From NCBI GenBank assembly GCA_020152595.1, contig JAIGNY010001844.1:585001-649000 (forward strand): DNA of 64,000 bases, given 5' to 3'. Positions 1 through 11,289 of the stretch are shown here, piece after piece (positions within the stretch are counted from its first letter, which is position 1; each line of letters begins with the position of its first letter). The notes below the pieces were generated by a model. The model was not told where the DNA came from and searched no databases. It saw nothing but the letters and a program-made list of their open reading frames with translations. Made by a program: the position numbers and the translations under genes. The DNA comes from Chiridota heheva. Taxonomy: Eukaryota > Echinodermata > Holothuroidea > Apodida > Chiridotidae.

Positions 1-235
1 GACAGCCAACAAAATCTTCTAAATCAGTTAAGAATTGGACATTTTACAGCTTTTTGAAGATTTTTGTGCAAATACGCAAATTTGTGTTACTCTTGTGCTG
101 TATGAACAAGACAAAGCCCCCTTCTTAATTCGTTGGTTTTAATCCTCTGCCATTTCTCTTTGAAAAAGGAAAGACGATTTTAATGAAGAGAATTTGACCT
201 TTACCAGACTCCCAACCAGGGCCATCTTTAATACA
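1..235 (-). repeat. dispersed repeat, copy of the GCTGTAAAATGG family
   Basis: Read on the minus strand this stretch matches 49005-49260 on the plus strand. Both share a segment with TCTTCATTA followed by TTTTTCAAAGAGAAATG, then GTAACACAAA or ATTAACACAAA, then CTTCAAAAAGCTGTAAAATG. The second half belongs to a family seen at least nine times in the window. No coding capacity is seen. Confidence 0.6.
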
Positions 236-267
236 TTGTTAGTTTGATGTAACACACTTGGTAAAAA

Positions 268-548
268 AAAAAAATGGGTAGGTAGGTAAGTAGGGGGGTA
301 ATGGGTGGGTAGGTAGGAAAGTAGGGGGGGGGGGGGGAAATTGGTGGGTAGGTAAGTAGCGAAAAACATTGGTAGGTAGGTAAGTAGGGGAAATGGGTAG
401 GTAGGTAAGTAGGGGGGAAATGGGTAGGTAGGTAAGTAAGAAAAAAATGTTTAGGTAGGTAAGTAGGGAAAAATGGGTAGGTAGGTAAGTAGGGAAAAAA
501 AGTGTGATTGGAGTTCAAAGCAACTAACCATAGAAAAATAAGTAGGTG
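268..548. repeat. minisatellite, about 26 bp unit (GGTAGGTAGGTAAGTAGGGG)
   Basis: About eight tandem copies of a unit built from GGTAGGTAAGTAGGGG plus a variable A or G run and AAATG are visible. The unit is itself made of GGTA/AGTA tetramers. Reading frames through it (TYLPTHFPP-type peptides on the minus strand) are a by-product of the repeat. Confidence 0.85.
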
Positions 549-1640
549 GGTATGAGAATCAGAAAATGGAAGGGGATTCTGGGGTTAAAAAAAGTTAGCC
601 AGATTAAGGGCTTCTGGCGGGTTCAGGGGCGAGGCATAGGGACAAGGGGGCGTAATCCCAAAAGCTCTAAAAAAAGCATTTGGGCTAGCAGTTCCAAACA
701 GGCAGTGGAAAATTTTTCCCTAAACTTGATAGATTTCGTGCAAAATTGTGGGGTCTATGGGCGAAGGTTGTGGCGGGGAAGGAGGGGAGGGGGTAAGGGA
801 AAACAGCCCTTCTTCGAGCGAAGCTTTCTGAGGGGGCGCCAAAATCGTCCTGAGAAAAAATGTAGGCCCTGTGAAAATTTACGTGTTGATCAATAACTTC
901 TTCCTATACAATTAAATAAGTGATATTCCATTTGCATAGTCCAAAAGCGCATGAATATTCCACAGAAATTGGAATATTCCCATCATTGGCATTTCAACGG
1001 GTCCCTGGATTTCGCGCTTTAAGAAAAACCGATGCATGGCGATAGCTTGTCGGCAATATTGAATATCTGCTCCTGCCATGAAGGGCAAACAAACTTATTG
1101 AATACAGCTGGTAGAAGCTTTTCGAGAGGGCGCCGAATGCTCACTGGGGCGCAAAAATTGTTATCAAATTATACTTTTTTATTCTCAACTTTGTAAATAT
1201 TTTTCTCAAAGTTTTATTCTTATCAGAAACATGAAAACCATTCCTAGACCCCAACTAAAGACACATATTGAAGTCAATGGGATATCCTGCATTTGAGCAA
1301 TCTTTCCAAAATAATATTCCTCTTAACTAACTTAAGTCCAAAAATCACGCCAAAAAAAGTTACTAGCTTCCTGGGACTTTGCCCCCTCGGCGCCTAGGAC
1401 ATTGACCCTGGATTTCGGACACAATATTAAGCAATTTTCTGCTCTGAAAATCTCGAGGGATACTGGAATTTCGCCCCAGCGCCCCTACGTGCAGCTTCGC
1501 CTGATAGATATGACACATTCTAAAGCCCTTTTTCGCTATTAAAACCATGACAAACGTAGGGCTTTTTGTGAAACCTAGGTTCCCACCAGGGCTTCGCGAC
1601 CTTCGCTCGCCCCTATAGCATGCCTAGAGTTTATACAATT
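549..1640. other. non-coding stretch with recurring GGGGCGCC motifs
   Basis: No gene is recognised. Short GC-rich words such as GGGGGCGCCAAAAT, GAGGGCGCCGAATG and CGGCGCCTAGGAC recur at about 830, 1125 and 1386, and again at about 2420. This suggests an old dispersed repeat. An open frame at 546-896 has no recognisable domain and is rich in Gly, Arg and Lys, as expected from the base composition. Confidence 0.4.
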
Positions 1641-1649
1641 TTAGGCCCC

Positions 1650-2240
1650 CGAATAATGAACGTGTTACAAATTTGTTTTCTTCGGGAAATCTGCAATTTC
1701 AGAGAAATATTTAATTGGGAAATCTCCAATTTTCGAGAATTTTCCTTCGTTTTCGTGAAATTTGCTTTCAATTTCGTGAAATTTTCTTCATTTTTGGGAT
1801 ATTTTCTCTAATATTGGAGAAAATGTCTTCAATTTTCGGGAAAACTTCTTCACTTTGCGGAAACTTTCGTGATCTTTTTTTTTTATATTTGGGCATTTTT
1901 CTTCAATTTTTAGAAAGTTTCCTTCATTTTGCGGAAAATTTCTTCATTTTTTGGGAAATTTCCTCCGTTTTCGGAAAATTCCGTCATTTTTGTGAAATTT
2001 TCTTGCATTTTCGAGAAATTTCCTTAATTTTTACAAGATTCCTTTATTTTTAAGAAATTTCCTTCATTTTCCGAAATTTTTCTTCAATATTTGGGAAATT
2101 TCGGAAAATTCTACCAAGCAGCGCTTCCGGAGGCTTCGCTTTCTTCAAATTTTTCCACATTTCTCGGGAAATTTCCTTCCTTTTTGTGAAATTTGCTTTA
2201 ATTTTTGTGAAATTTCTTTCATGAAAAAGAGTTTTGTAAA
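1650..2240. repeat. degenerate tandem repeat, unit about TTTTCGGGAAATTTCCTTCA
   Basis: Some twenty imperfect copies of a 20-24 bp unit of the form (G)GGAAATTTTCTTCATTTTTCG follow one another. The same unit recurs near 5500-6080, 23520-23710 and 28690-29600, and as its complement at 12520-12950. Frames through it give Phe/Ile/Ser-rich peptides and are not genes. Confidence 0.75.
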
Positions 2241-3479
2241 AAACGGATTTTTAACCCCCCCCCCCTTCCTCTCTCCTCTTCCCTTCGGACCACTGGACTC
2301 CTTTTAGGGCTTTGACGGTTCCTAGATTCGAAACACTGATTTTAAGCAATTTCTAAACGGTTCATGCCAATTTACTTCTATGTGCCCAACGTGTTACTTT
2401 GTTGAGCTTTTTTCGAAAGGAGCGCCAAAATACCCTTTCCCCCATTTAAACATGACACAATACCCCACTGGGCGAAGGCTTCGTAGGTTAATAAGGGTCT
2501 AGGCGACGTTCTAAAAATTTCACAGCAGCAGGTAGCACAAAACTAATTGGGTATTACTCTGCAAGCCATGATGTGATCGCCCAGAGAAAAGACTAGTCAA
2601 ACTATTTTCGAGATGAAGCTAAAAATGCAGTAATAGTAGAGAATGCATATGTCTTGATAATAAGTATGACCAAACTTGACGAGATGTGCTTCAAAAAAAG
2701 TTTAATGGGGAACTATTTCTTTCGCTTTTCCGCTACCCCCTTTCCTAAAACACTTGCCGATATCAAACCGCTTATTGTTTTCACATATTCGTCACAGCTG
2801 ACAATCAAATTGGGACACCCACTCGGATAGCAAACTCTACAACATCCAACCAGGTATACATCTAGCCTTCCATTCCTGTCATCCCCACCACAACTTCTAC
2901 CGTAAAGACCATGTCTGTATGCATCATCCGCTCCAGAGTACGCCACCCGCCTCACTTATTCCCACCTCCTTAAGACTTCTCCCAACCCTCTGCAATTGAT
3001 TATCACCTGATCACAGGCTCACAACTGTGAAACACATCTTCAATGTCCTTTCTGTGCCCACCCCAGAGCTACCCCAATCCCTTATATTCTATTGCCGAAC
3101 TCTTCCGCAAGAACTCCCCAGAAAAATGATAATCTCCTTCCTACGCTATACATATACCTGCTGATACAACTATACCTAAGTGGTCTTACCCAAACCCTCT
3201 GCACCATATATCTACCTATATCACACTCTGTTAGACTCCTTTGACTTTTTTCTCTACTAACAGGTAAACTACAATTTTGCCATCGCTCTCATAGGAGCAC
3301 GTGCCCACTACTTTTCTCAAAAATTTAAAAAAGTGCCCTTTTGCAGTCGGAAAGAAAAAGTACCCTATCAAAAAAGAAAAAGAGCCCTTTTTTAGATGGA
3401 AAAGGGCCCTTTCAAAGAGGAAAAGTGACCTATTTAAAGAATAAACCTGCCCCTTCAAACATTGAAAAAAAAAATCTTT
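2241..3479. other. no recognised gene; one unassigned open frame
   Basis: Nothing here is assigned with confidence. On the minus strand at 2955-2713 an 80-codon frame encodes a Cys- and Gly-containing peptide (GLYGRSCGGDDRNGR, then VGCCRVCYPSGCP). It looks more protein-like than its surroundings. I do not recognise a family, and frames upstream are closed by stops. It may be an exon or an old transposon fragment. Confidence 0.25.
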
Positions 3480-4110
3480 AAAAACTATATATCCGACTGA
3501 TATTTTCATACAAAACGTAACACAAATATCGTCTTAAAAAGACAAAAATTGTCAAATTCAAATTCCACGCAACTTCGCGCGCATACACTATTCTGAATTT
3601 CCCCTAAAGACAAAGTTAGGGGCTCAACAACCCTTCCTATTGTACTTTTTTTTTTTTCATATTTAAAAGGCCTTTACTTCTGCCTACCTTTGTTTTCCAA
3701 GATAGCAATTTGTAAAAACTCTAGACTTCAAAATAGGGCAGAGTGTGCGAGCCACCCCAAATTTCATTAGAGGGGCCTTTGAAATGGGCCATGTAGGGCA
3801 AACCTTACTAGTTGGACCCAGGCCATTGTCATGACATAAACTGACTTTCCCTCTCCCATCTTCTTTGTAAAAATTAAAAGGTACCCCTTTACAGAGATTA
3901 AAAAGTGTTATTTGAAATATCGAAATATAACCAAAGTCCCCTTATTATGATTGATCTTTTTATCAGTTTATTGACAGATTGAAGAAAGTAACACAAACAC
4001 CAAGCACAACAACACAAATTTCACTCGGGGAGCGCCTTTAATTTGGGTTCTGCCAATGACTCGATGAAGACTGAGTGTGAATTTGGGCCATCTGGTCTAA
4101 CTTATACTGA
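3480..4110. repeat. dispersed repeat, paired with 21240-21760
   Basis: Collinear similarity to 21240-21760 runs through CATACACTATTCT, TTTCCCCTAAAGACAAAGTT, CTGCCTACCTTTGTTTT, GGCCATTG(T/C)CATGACATAAA and AGATTGAAGAAAGTAACACA. Both copies are non-coding and diverged. The family type is not identified. Confidence 0.75.
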
Positions 4111-4484
4111 TATACCGAGTTAATTTCTTATCAGCAGAAAAATTATGGCCTTCTGAATAATAATCTAAGTACTCGACCCCTTATTTGCTTTTCATATCAT
4201 TTTAGGCATTAAATATAATCCGATTCATGACCAATTTAATTGGCTAATCATGATCCTCAAGTCTAAATCCTCCCGATTTCAAGATTTTTGATCTATAAAT
4301 TTTCCAATTTTTGTAGGTTTTCGTACAAATTTGTTCTATTTTACTGAATTTTGGACCAAACAATTTCTTGAATTTTTAAATCTGTAAGAAAAAAATAAGT
4401 CACCAGTAAATTTCGGATCGATAAAAGTTTTAAAATTTTCCGGTGGGGTGGGGAGGGGGGAGGATTCACCCTATATAGCTTATG

Positions 4485-4620
4485 CTAATGCTGTGTTACA
4501 TGCTTTAGAAATACGACAGTTGGAAAGTGCCCCTCAGATCATGTTGGCCCCTCAGATTATGTTCCCCCTCCCCAGATTCAGATATCTTCCGCCGCCTCTG
4601 ATCGCTTCAGTCTTTTTGAG
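4485..4620. repeat. dispersed repeat, paired with 29745-29870
   Basis: GCTGTGTTACATGCTTTAGA, then ATACGACAGTTGGAAAGTGC, then CCTCAGATC and a C-rich tract with ATCTTCCG correspond in order to 29750-29850. Both are short remnants of one non-coding repeat family. Confidence 0.6.
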
Positions 4621-5154
4621 TAATTTATTTTATTTTCGGTTATCCATGGTTTCCCCCTCCTCCCCCCCCACACACACAAAAAAGCGACTCACCCCATAGG
4701 TATTCCGAAAAACCAAACGAAAACTTAGCAGTCCTATCTATGCAATTATTGTGTTTTTTTTACAAACAATAGAACACCATACTCTACCATTGAGAGTATC
4801 TAATCTGTCTTGTCTGAAAACTGAGTGACCTGGAATATGTATCTCTGAATTACTAATTTTATTATAAATCCAACTCTCAGTAATACTAATTATATCACGT
4901 CTATGACGATTTCGCCCTTTAAAATATTACTACTTGGTATGAATATTGGTGTTAGAGAAATTGTGTAGCTCCCTACTTGGGACAAAAAGCTTTTCTGAAA
5001 ATATTTTGCTTCTTTTACAGATATCAAATATATCTGTGAAGTCTCTAGAAAATTGCGCCTAACTTTTCGGTCTAGTACCGCTTTAAAGTGGTGAAAATTC
5101 AGTATACATTTGGAGATAAATAAATATGTTTGTTTGGTTTGTGGTGGCACTTTT
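4621..5154. other. no feature seen
   Basis: This is AT-rich unique-looking sequence without a recognisable exon, RNA gene or repeat. Confidence 0.4.
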
Positions 5155-5245
5155 TGGCCCATGCCAGGGAAAGTGCACGTAAGTCACAGGTGACTTGTTT
5201 CCAGTGTGGACCCAAGGAATTTGCCAGTATGATAAGTGGACATAG
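5155..5245 (-). repeat. SINE 3'-tail fragment (AAGTCAC..GTGACTT motif)
   Basis: ATGCCAGGGAAAGTGCACGT, AAGTCACAGGTGACTT and TGTGGACCCAAGGAATTTGC occur in this order. The same series appears at 39400-39475 and, in reverse, at 60285-60370. At 60 kb it forms the distal end of a tRNA-headed SINE, so this copy is probably a 5'-truncated SINE in minus orientation. Confidence 0.6.
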
Positions 5246-5292
5246 GCCAGTAGGCGTAGGAAACGGGAACTAGGTGGACTTTATTCCTAGTC

Positions 5293-5343
5293 ACAAAAGT
5301 GGAGAGGGGGCTGAAGTGTACTTCACCCCCTCCCCACTTTTGT
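5293..5343. repeat. 51 bp near-perfect palindrome
   Basis: ACAAAAGTGGAGAGGGGG and CCCCCTCCCCACTTTTGT face each other around TGAAGTGTACTTCA. This makes a strong hairpin or cruciform sequence. It may be a small palindromic element or a repair scar. Confidence 0.7.
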
Positions 5344-5499
5344 CATAGATTTAATTTTTATTTTATTTTGTTCAAATGAGCTTCCAAATATTCTTGGTTA
5401 CCAGGTTACCTGGTTACCGGCGGAAAATGGCACTGGTAAATTAATTTTCTATTAAAGTTTGGTGCTAATCGGAAAATCAGATAATGTTGTCAAATTTTC

Positions 5500-6180
5500 C
5501 ACAATTTCCAATAATTTAAGCAAATTTCCCTTCAATATTACCAAATTCATTTTTTAAATATCCCAATTTAAATTCCCGTACAGAAAAGAAAGAATACAAC
5601 CGGATTGGAGAAATCCTTTCAGGTGGCAGTTTCTCCGTGAAATTTTTAGGAATTTTTCAGAACGCTTGCCTAATCCTTCCAAAATTTCTAATTTTACCAA
5701 CTTTCTATTCCATACCAATTTTCTGTCAATAATTTCTCAATTTCACTCTCCAAACGGTTAAAGAAAAAGGATACAAACGAGAAAGAAAAAATACTCTCAG
5801 GTAGCAGCTTTTCCCGAGAAACAGGAAATTTCCTTCATTTGAGGGAAATTTTATTTCATTTTTTTTTTTAAATTTCAGGAAATATTGTCAAAATCAATTC
5901 CGCAATAGTTTAAACAAATTTTCCTTCAGTTTTGACACATTGATGTTAATAGTTTCTTAAATTTACTTCCAAATGGGAATAAAACGTGCCAGCAACTGGG
6001 AAGGAGAAATTTTCTCAGGTGGCAGTTTCTCCATTTCCACAGGAAATTTCCTTTGTTTTCGGGAAATTTTCGTGAATACCTAACTTCTACCACATGCAAA
6101 ATATCACGTGGTCTAAACGTAATCAGAAACTTCATTTTATTCTCCATTAAAGCTTTTGAGAAAAAGCCAATATTACTAGC
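5500..6180. repeat. higher-order degenerate repeat with GGTGGCAGTTTCTCC
   Basis: Three copies of a roughly 180-220 bp block are seen. Each holds a TCAGGTGGCAGTTTCTCC-like word (about 5619, 5796 and 6015) followed by the AAATTTCCTTC(A)TTT repeat also found at 1650-2240. No coding content is recognised. Confidence 0.6.
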
Positions 6181-6183
6181 CAA

Positions 6184-7585
6184 ATAAGATATTTTGCGGC
6201 CAACTAATTCTTGCGGCCATGGGTTTTAAAAGATCATTAAAAAGCCAAATTCTCAGTGCAAGCCAAATAAGTTCTTTGTGGCCAAACAAGTCTAAAAAAC
6301 AGCAAAATCTTTCTTAGAAAAGGCCAATATTATACCAGCGCTGATCGTATATGAGATATACACGGATAATAAACGGATTTATTTTCTTTGATTCTAACCA
6401 ATTTTTCGGTCATTTATAATCGACGGATCAGAACAGGGGGTTGTCAATTCTGTTTCTGCAGCCGTAGTTAAATCCGACTAGTCTCTCAAGAAAGCCAGTC
6501 ATACGTTATGACACCTGCAAAATCCGCACGTTGTTTTAATTGATCGGCGCGGTAGGATTTGTTATGCGGTTGGATCAGTCTGTTACTATGGCAACTACTA
6601 AAGCGGCAGTTTTGACCCAATTTCAATGAATTTAAATTTTCGATCACGTTCATTTAAAAGAGAGGAAAATTAAGTTTATCTTTGTTAATCAAACCACAAA
6701 TGCCCTTCAGCCAGTCAGCCGGGATTTGAGAATACTACTAAGCAATCAAGGTAATCCTAAGGTCATTGGTTTACTTTCTTGTTTCATTATCATTGATTTG
6801 ACCGTTAATACATACTCCAGCATTAGATAAATGATCAATGCCACCTTTAGGGAAATAAGTTGCCCTAGGACTCATAACCACTGGCATCGCACAACTACTA
6901 CGAATACTCTCACAAAGATTCTCCTCATCAGGATAAAATTATTTCCCCCCGAAGATGGGAAAATCTCAGACGGCATTTTGAAGATTACCCATGATGCCTC
7001 TAACGAAACAGCGTAACGCTATGGCACAAAACTTGTATAGGTTCTAGAAATTGTATAACTAAAGTAGGTCAATTTCATTTTCAAAATCTATACTTATTAG
7101 TCTACAAATTATCCGGTTCCCAAATGGACATCCACATTGAAGAGATATTTAATGACAAACTTAAAAAATTTGGCCAGCCCTGTTTTCGCTGGGGATTATC
7201 GAAGTAACGCAGACACCATCCAGTACCAAACAAGAAAGAGAATGTCCATTGCACAAACAGGTATGCACACAATGCAGCCTGGTCACTTGGCACATGCAAT
7301 GACCGCATATAAGCTGATTAAAAACCTTAGGTCAAAGCACTTGTAAATGGAAATTTGGAAGTTACATAATTTACATGATTTTTCCCCTTTTCTGGGGAAA
7401 ATAATTTTTCCCCTGAAGTGGGGAATCTCCCTGACTCCCTCACTAAAGCAAACTTTAAGGTACTTAATGTACAAAAGCATACTTTGCGGTGCTTGCATCT
7501 TTTGTACATAATATCAGAAAAATCAGGGCAGGGTCAGCTGGGCTTTATCTACAGCCCCTATGAAATCTACCTCCTTCCCCACCAA
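6184..7585. other. no gene recognised; X-box-like site
   Basis: Apart from GTTACTATGGCAAC at about 6584-6597, which is one base from a palindromic RFX (X-box) consensus, this stretch shows no feature. Short frames at 6831-7016 and 7137-7346 have no recognisable domains. Confidence 0.3.
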
Positions 7586-7665
7586 GCGCGTAGCCAGAGG
7601 GGGGGGGCCTGGGGGGCCTAGGCCCCCTCCCTTCGCAAAAAAAAAAAAAAAAAAAAAAAAAAAAG
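7586..7665. mobile_element. transposon end motif GCGCGTAGCCAG..GGGGCCTAGGCCCC with poly(A)
   Basis: GCGCGTAGCCAGAGGGGGG, a GGGGCCTAGGCCCC palindrome and an A run of about 27 bases adjoin. Related words occur inverted at 9545-9597 (GGTCTAGGCCCCCC, ATCCTGGCTACGCGCC) and at 29705-29745 (CCTGGCTCCGCCCCTG). The motif looks like a recurrent terminus of non-autonomous elements. Whether 7586 and 9597 bound a single element is unknown. Confidence 0.45.
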
Positions 7666-9544
7666 GTTTTCGCTCACTACGGAAATACCTTTAAAAGAAG
7701 GAATCTTCTTCCCAAGTAACAAACTCGAGATCTAATATAAACACCAGTAATGAACTCTATAGAGACTGGACATAAAAAAAACTAACAACATCGAAACCCA
7801 TTACGCATACGTTTTTTTACGAACATGTATGACGTGATACAGACTGACAGTAGGCTTTTGGTGTAGTCGTCGCGTATATCCTACTAATGTATGCTGTGCT
7901 CTTTGAGTGGACTACTACTACGCTCTGCAGCAAAAAATAATTTCAAATTACACAATCGGAATCAACAGGAAGGTAAGATTTTTAATCATTATATGAACTT
8001 ATGTCTTATTCATGAGAGAAATACGCTCTTAAGAGATGCAATAACGTGCAAAACTGGTGAACTTTCTGCACGCTCGAAGAAGTTCAATGAAAGTGTCCAA
8101 TCACATTCACTGTGCCTACCAATCACATTAACGGATGTGTATTGTACCGTGAATTCCAGCCGAGTTGTGCGGGGAGTACATTAAGTGACAACTCCGACTC
8201 GCCGACAATAATAATTCGTATTACAACGATAAAGCATGCATTTTCAAAGCAATCTTTTGTATTTTCCTTACCCCTTCCCTGCAGGCGCGGATCCAGAGGG
8301 GGGCGCACCCGGCGCACGCTCAGGAAGAATATTCTGTATAAAGAACGCACTTATTCAGGGCCTTTTTAGAAATCTGAAGTGGGGGCCATTTATCAAAAGG
8401 GATCTTTCCAGTTTCCATCTCTTTCATGTAGAAGTTTTAGAAAAGCAACAAAAAACGTTATCGGCTCAAAAATATGTTGAGCGGGGGGAAGGAGGGGAAC
8501 AACTTTACATTGAACAAAATCTAATTATGGAGAAACAGTAATTTTGGTGCCTTTGTAATAGTAATAAAAAAGGGACCTTTACTAAGGGGTCAAAATACTT
8601 TAGTGGGGCCGCTGGGGGTGGGGGGAGGGGGTGGGGGGTTGCGGCCCACACTTAGTAGGCCTACGTTAAAACGACCCTGATGTTTTATAGAAAGGATTTT
8701 CTGTTAATTGGCTTTAATAATTGTGATTTCTCACAAAACAATCACAATGCTAATTTGGACGTATTTTCTATGTATTTACTTGTCCCTCCCATCAGTCCAT
8801 GTACACTGTCCTCACTCTGTGGTCAAGTGCATTCAGTAAATCACATAGAGGATGCATAGGCGATATGGGATATCCAGATCCCGTTTTAAAAACAATATTT
8901 TAGTACCTTTAAGATTCCCCCATGGTTGACAATAAGCTCATTTAATTTTTGTATTTATTTGAATGGTACAAAGAACCATACAGGTACCACACAATGTGTT
9001 CTAACAATAGGCTTTAGATACCTATTACTTTTCAAATTTCTTACAAAACAATGTTTTTTCTCTTTATGGTCATTTTGTACGTGTTTAATTTGACTTTTAG
9101 AATAAACAGAGGGCGCTGTGGGTAACAATTGTATTCCCCTTGAGGGCATAATTTGGCATGTTATGTTATTCTTTGTTCATTGAAAATTGTTATTGCAAAC
9201 TTTTATTTTTAGCGTACCATGCTTACCATCCACTAATTTTGAGAGACATAAACCGGTGTACAAGTCACTTCCTTTGTTATTGAGTTTTGTTTTTTATTTC
9301 TAAGGAAAAATGCTAAAACAAGGGGACTTAAATCGATCATTTCGTCATTGGAGAGGGTAAAGGAACCTTCATCAGGGGAAACTGACTAAAATTGAAGAAA
9401 ATATTGTCACTTTCTCCCATTTTGGGGGGCAGTTCCTGCAAGTCTAGGGGGCGTTTTTCAAAAATTTCCTCCATATACGTTACACGCCAACCCATAGTGG
9501 TGCGTAGGTAGCGCAGTTACAATAGGGCAAACTTCACCAAGGGC
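7666..9544. other. no gene recognised; GGATCCAGAGGGGGG motif at 8288
   Basis: GCGCGGATCCAGAGGGGGGC lies at 8284-8303 and resembles the end motifs at 7586 and 23430. Otherwise the sequence is unassigned. Open frames at 7891-8184 and 8236-8541 show no recognisable domain. Confidence 0.3.
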
Positions 9545-9597
9545 TGATGGTCTAGGCCCCCCCGTTAAAAAAATCCTGGCTACGCGCCTGTTCCCCA
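9545..9597. mobile_element. inverted transposon end motif (CTAGGCCCCCC..TGGCTACGCGCC)
   Basis: Reverse-complemented, this reads GGCGCGTAGCCAGGATTTTT followed by a G run and CCTAGACC. That matches the terminus at 7586 in opposite orientation, about 2 kb away. Confidence 0.45.
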
Positions 9598-9834
9598 CAA
9601 GGGAATGTTTTTCAACCCTTCGGGAAAACACGAACACTATTGATTTTAACCAACACATATGTGTTAGTCCCATTGGTTAGGCAGAATACATTCAGATCAA
9701 AAGGAAGATAAAAGTATAAGCAAAAGTTTGTTAATGGATAGCGCCCTTTTCTATACAACTATATTCAAAATCGCTTTACAAACATCAGAGCTTTAACATA
9801 GGGAAGAGCTGCCCATACGGCATATCATCCATCC

Positions 9835-10165
9835 ATTAGCTCAGGAAAGTGAATGAACACCGGGTTTTCACGCTTCTCTCGAATAATGTTCAGAGAACTA
9901 GGTAGAATGTGACTGTTATACCATCGGGCCCGACGGTTTAACGTCCCCTCGGAATGGCGATGTGCGCCATTTAACCATTGCCACTTCTCTTAACTGCTGA
10001 ATGAGGGAGCAGGAGCTGCAAACGACGTACTTCCGCTTTGATGTTCGGCGTATCTGTCTAGGCATAGCTTTTGCAAAACAGATTAGACCTGACCGAGGTT
10101 TGAACCGGGTACCTCCAGCATCTCAGTCATCGTGCGCTCTACCAACTGAGCTACCTGACTCAAAT
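9835..10165 (-). mobile_element. tRNA-derived SINE
   Basis: On the minus strand from 10162 there is a tRNA-like head with an A box (TAGCTCAGTTGGTAGAGC) and a B box (GGTTCAAACC), spaced as in a pol III promoter. The presumed acceptor arms do not pair, so this is a SINE head and not a tRNA gene. The body continues to about 9835 and matches the 59995-60380 element in order: CTGAGATGCTGGAGGT, GGTTAAATGGC, CATCGGG and TTCAGAGAAC words. The two copies have diverged considerably. Confidence 0.75.
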
Positions 10166-10639
10166 ACACTCGTCACCGAATTATCCAGTTCTTCTCCCAA
10201 TTGTCCATGTCTCCTATACAACTACACATCTTCCCCGTCGATTAAGCACACAGTAGTCCTTGGCAAATGCCGTAATTAAAATATCTTTTTTTCTGTAAGG
10301 GGCGTAACTTGACTTTAAGCACTGGGGAAGGGGGGGTGTAATACAAGTTTACCCGACGAAAATTTGGGTGCAACACCTCAAACCCTTAAGTTACACACTG
10401 TCTATAAATTTGGCCACTGTCTAGAAATTTGGCCCTCATTCCTATGATGAAATATAATAATAAAGAACTATGGCTACAAATTTGCTGTTAGTTGTTTTTC
10501 CAAAAACATTACAATTGATTTGTTCATTCACACATTGTCGATTCCGATAAAGCTAATCGTTAATTATTCCCGATATATGCTGTAAATGCCTAGGATATTT
10601 CTTAGGGTAATGTGATTTTACGGCAATGTGATTTTACGT

Positions 10640-10815
10640 TCATTGGATTTCGACGTAAATTATGAAATCTTAAATTCCCTAAACATAAACACCCAGCGCA
10701 CAACATTTGCAGATAAATCTTTTTTCATGTCATGCTCCGCGCATCTGGAACCTTCTTCCCGAACACATCAAACTTGCCAATTATCTTATTATTTTCAACT
10801 AGAGCATCAATGATG
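10640..10815 (+). pseudogene. LINE reverse-transcriptase C-terminal remnant
   Basis: At about 10734-10795 one frame reads APRIWNLLPEHIKLANYLII, the typical end of LINE ORF2 proteins (A/PxxWNxLPxxI). The preceding TFADKSFF part is in another frame, so a frameshift separates them. The fragment is short and the clade is not determinable. Confidence 0.6.
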
Positions 10816-11285
10816 TAGTAGCTCAACATATTTTGTGGGGTGATTACAAGCCTGTTTTTTGTTGGTGGGTTATTAATTAGAGTAAGCTGGGGTTGTTAGG
10901 AAAGATATACATGTTTGATGTTTATTTTTATTATGATTATGATTATTGTATTTTTGATTTTTTTCATATTTATTTAATTATTTGTTATTTTTTTATCTAT
11001 TATTATTATTATCATTAGCATTATTATTATTATTTTATTTTATTTTATTTCTTATTTATTTTTCATATTTTTTTTAGCATATTATTATTATTGTTATTTA
11101 TTTTTTTCTTTTCTGGGGAGGAGGGGGGGGATTTTAAGAGGGAGTTTTAATATCGTTGTGATCCTAGAAAAACATAAATAATGTAGTAGCTCAATATATG
11201 TTTTGGTGGTGGGTATAAAACTCTTTTTGTTGGAGGAGAGTTACATTGGGTAGGCTTAGGTTGTTAGAAAAGAATACAAGTTTAA
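10808..11285. repeat. direct repeat pair flanking an AT-rich spacer
   Basis: AATGATGTAGTAGCTCAACA at 10808 and AATAATGTAGTAGCTCAATA at 11176 each begin a roughly 110 bp similar block that ends in GGTTGTTAG(G/A)AAAGA. Between them lies TTATTATTATT-rich sequence. This may be a duplicated LINE 3' region, because the first copy directly follows the RT remnant. Confidence 0.6.
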
Positions 11286-11289
11286 TTAG

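Noticed and set aside
546..896. A 116-codon basic protein
   Set aside because: No recognisable domain or splice context, and composition follows the G-rich repeat-derived DNA.
7586..9597. A single 2 kb transposon bounded by the inverted GCGCGTAGCCAG motifs
   Set aside because: The motif also occurs alone at other places and the two ends differ beyond the core, so they more likely belong to separate small elements. No target duplication was found.
10085..10160. A functional tRNA gene
   Set aside because: A and B boxes are present, but the presumed acceptor arms do not pair and the body matches another dispersed SINE copy.
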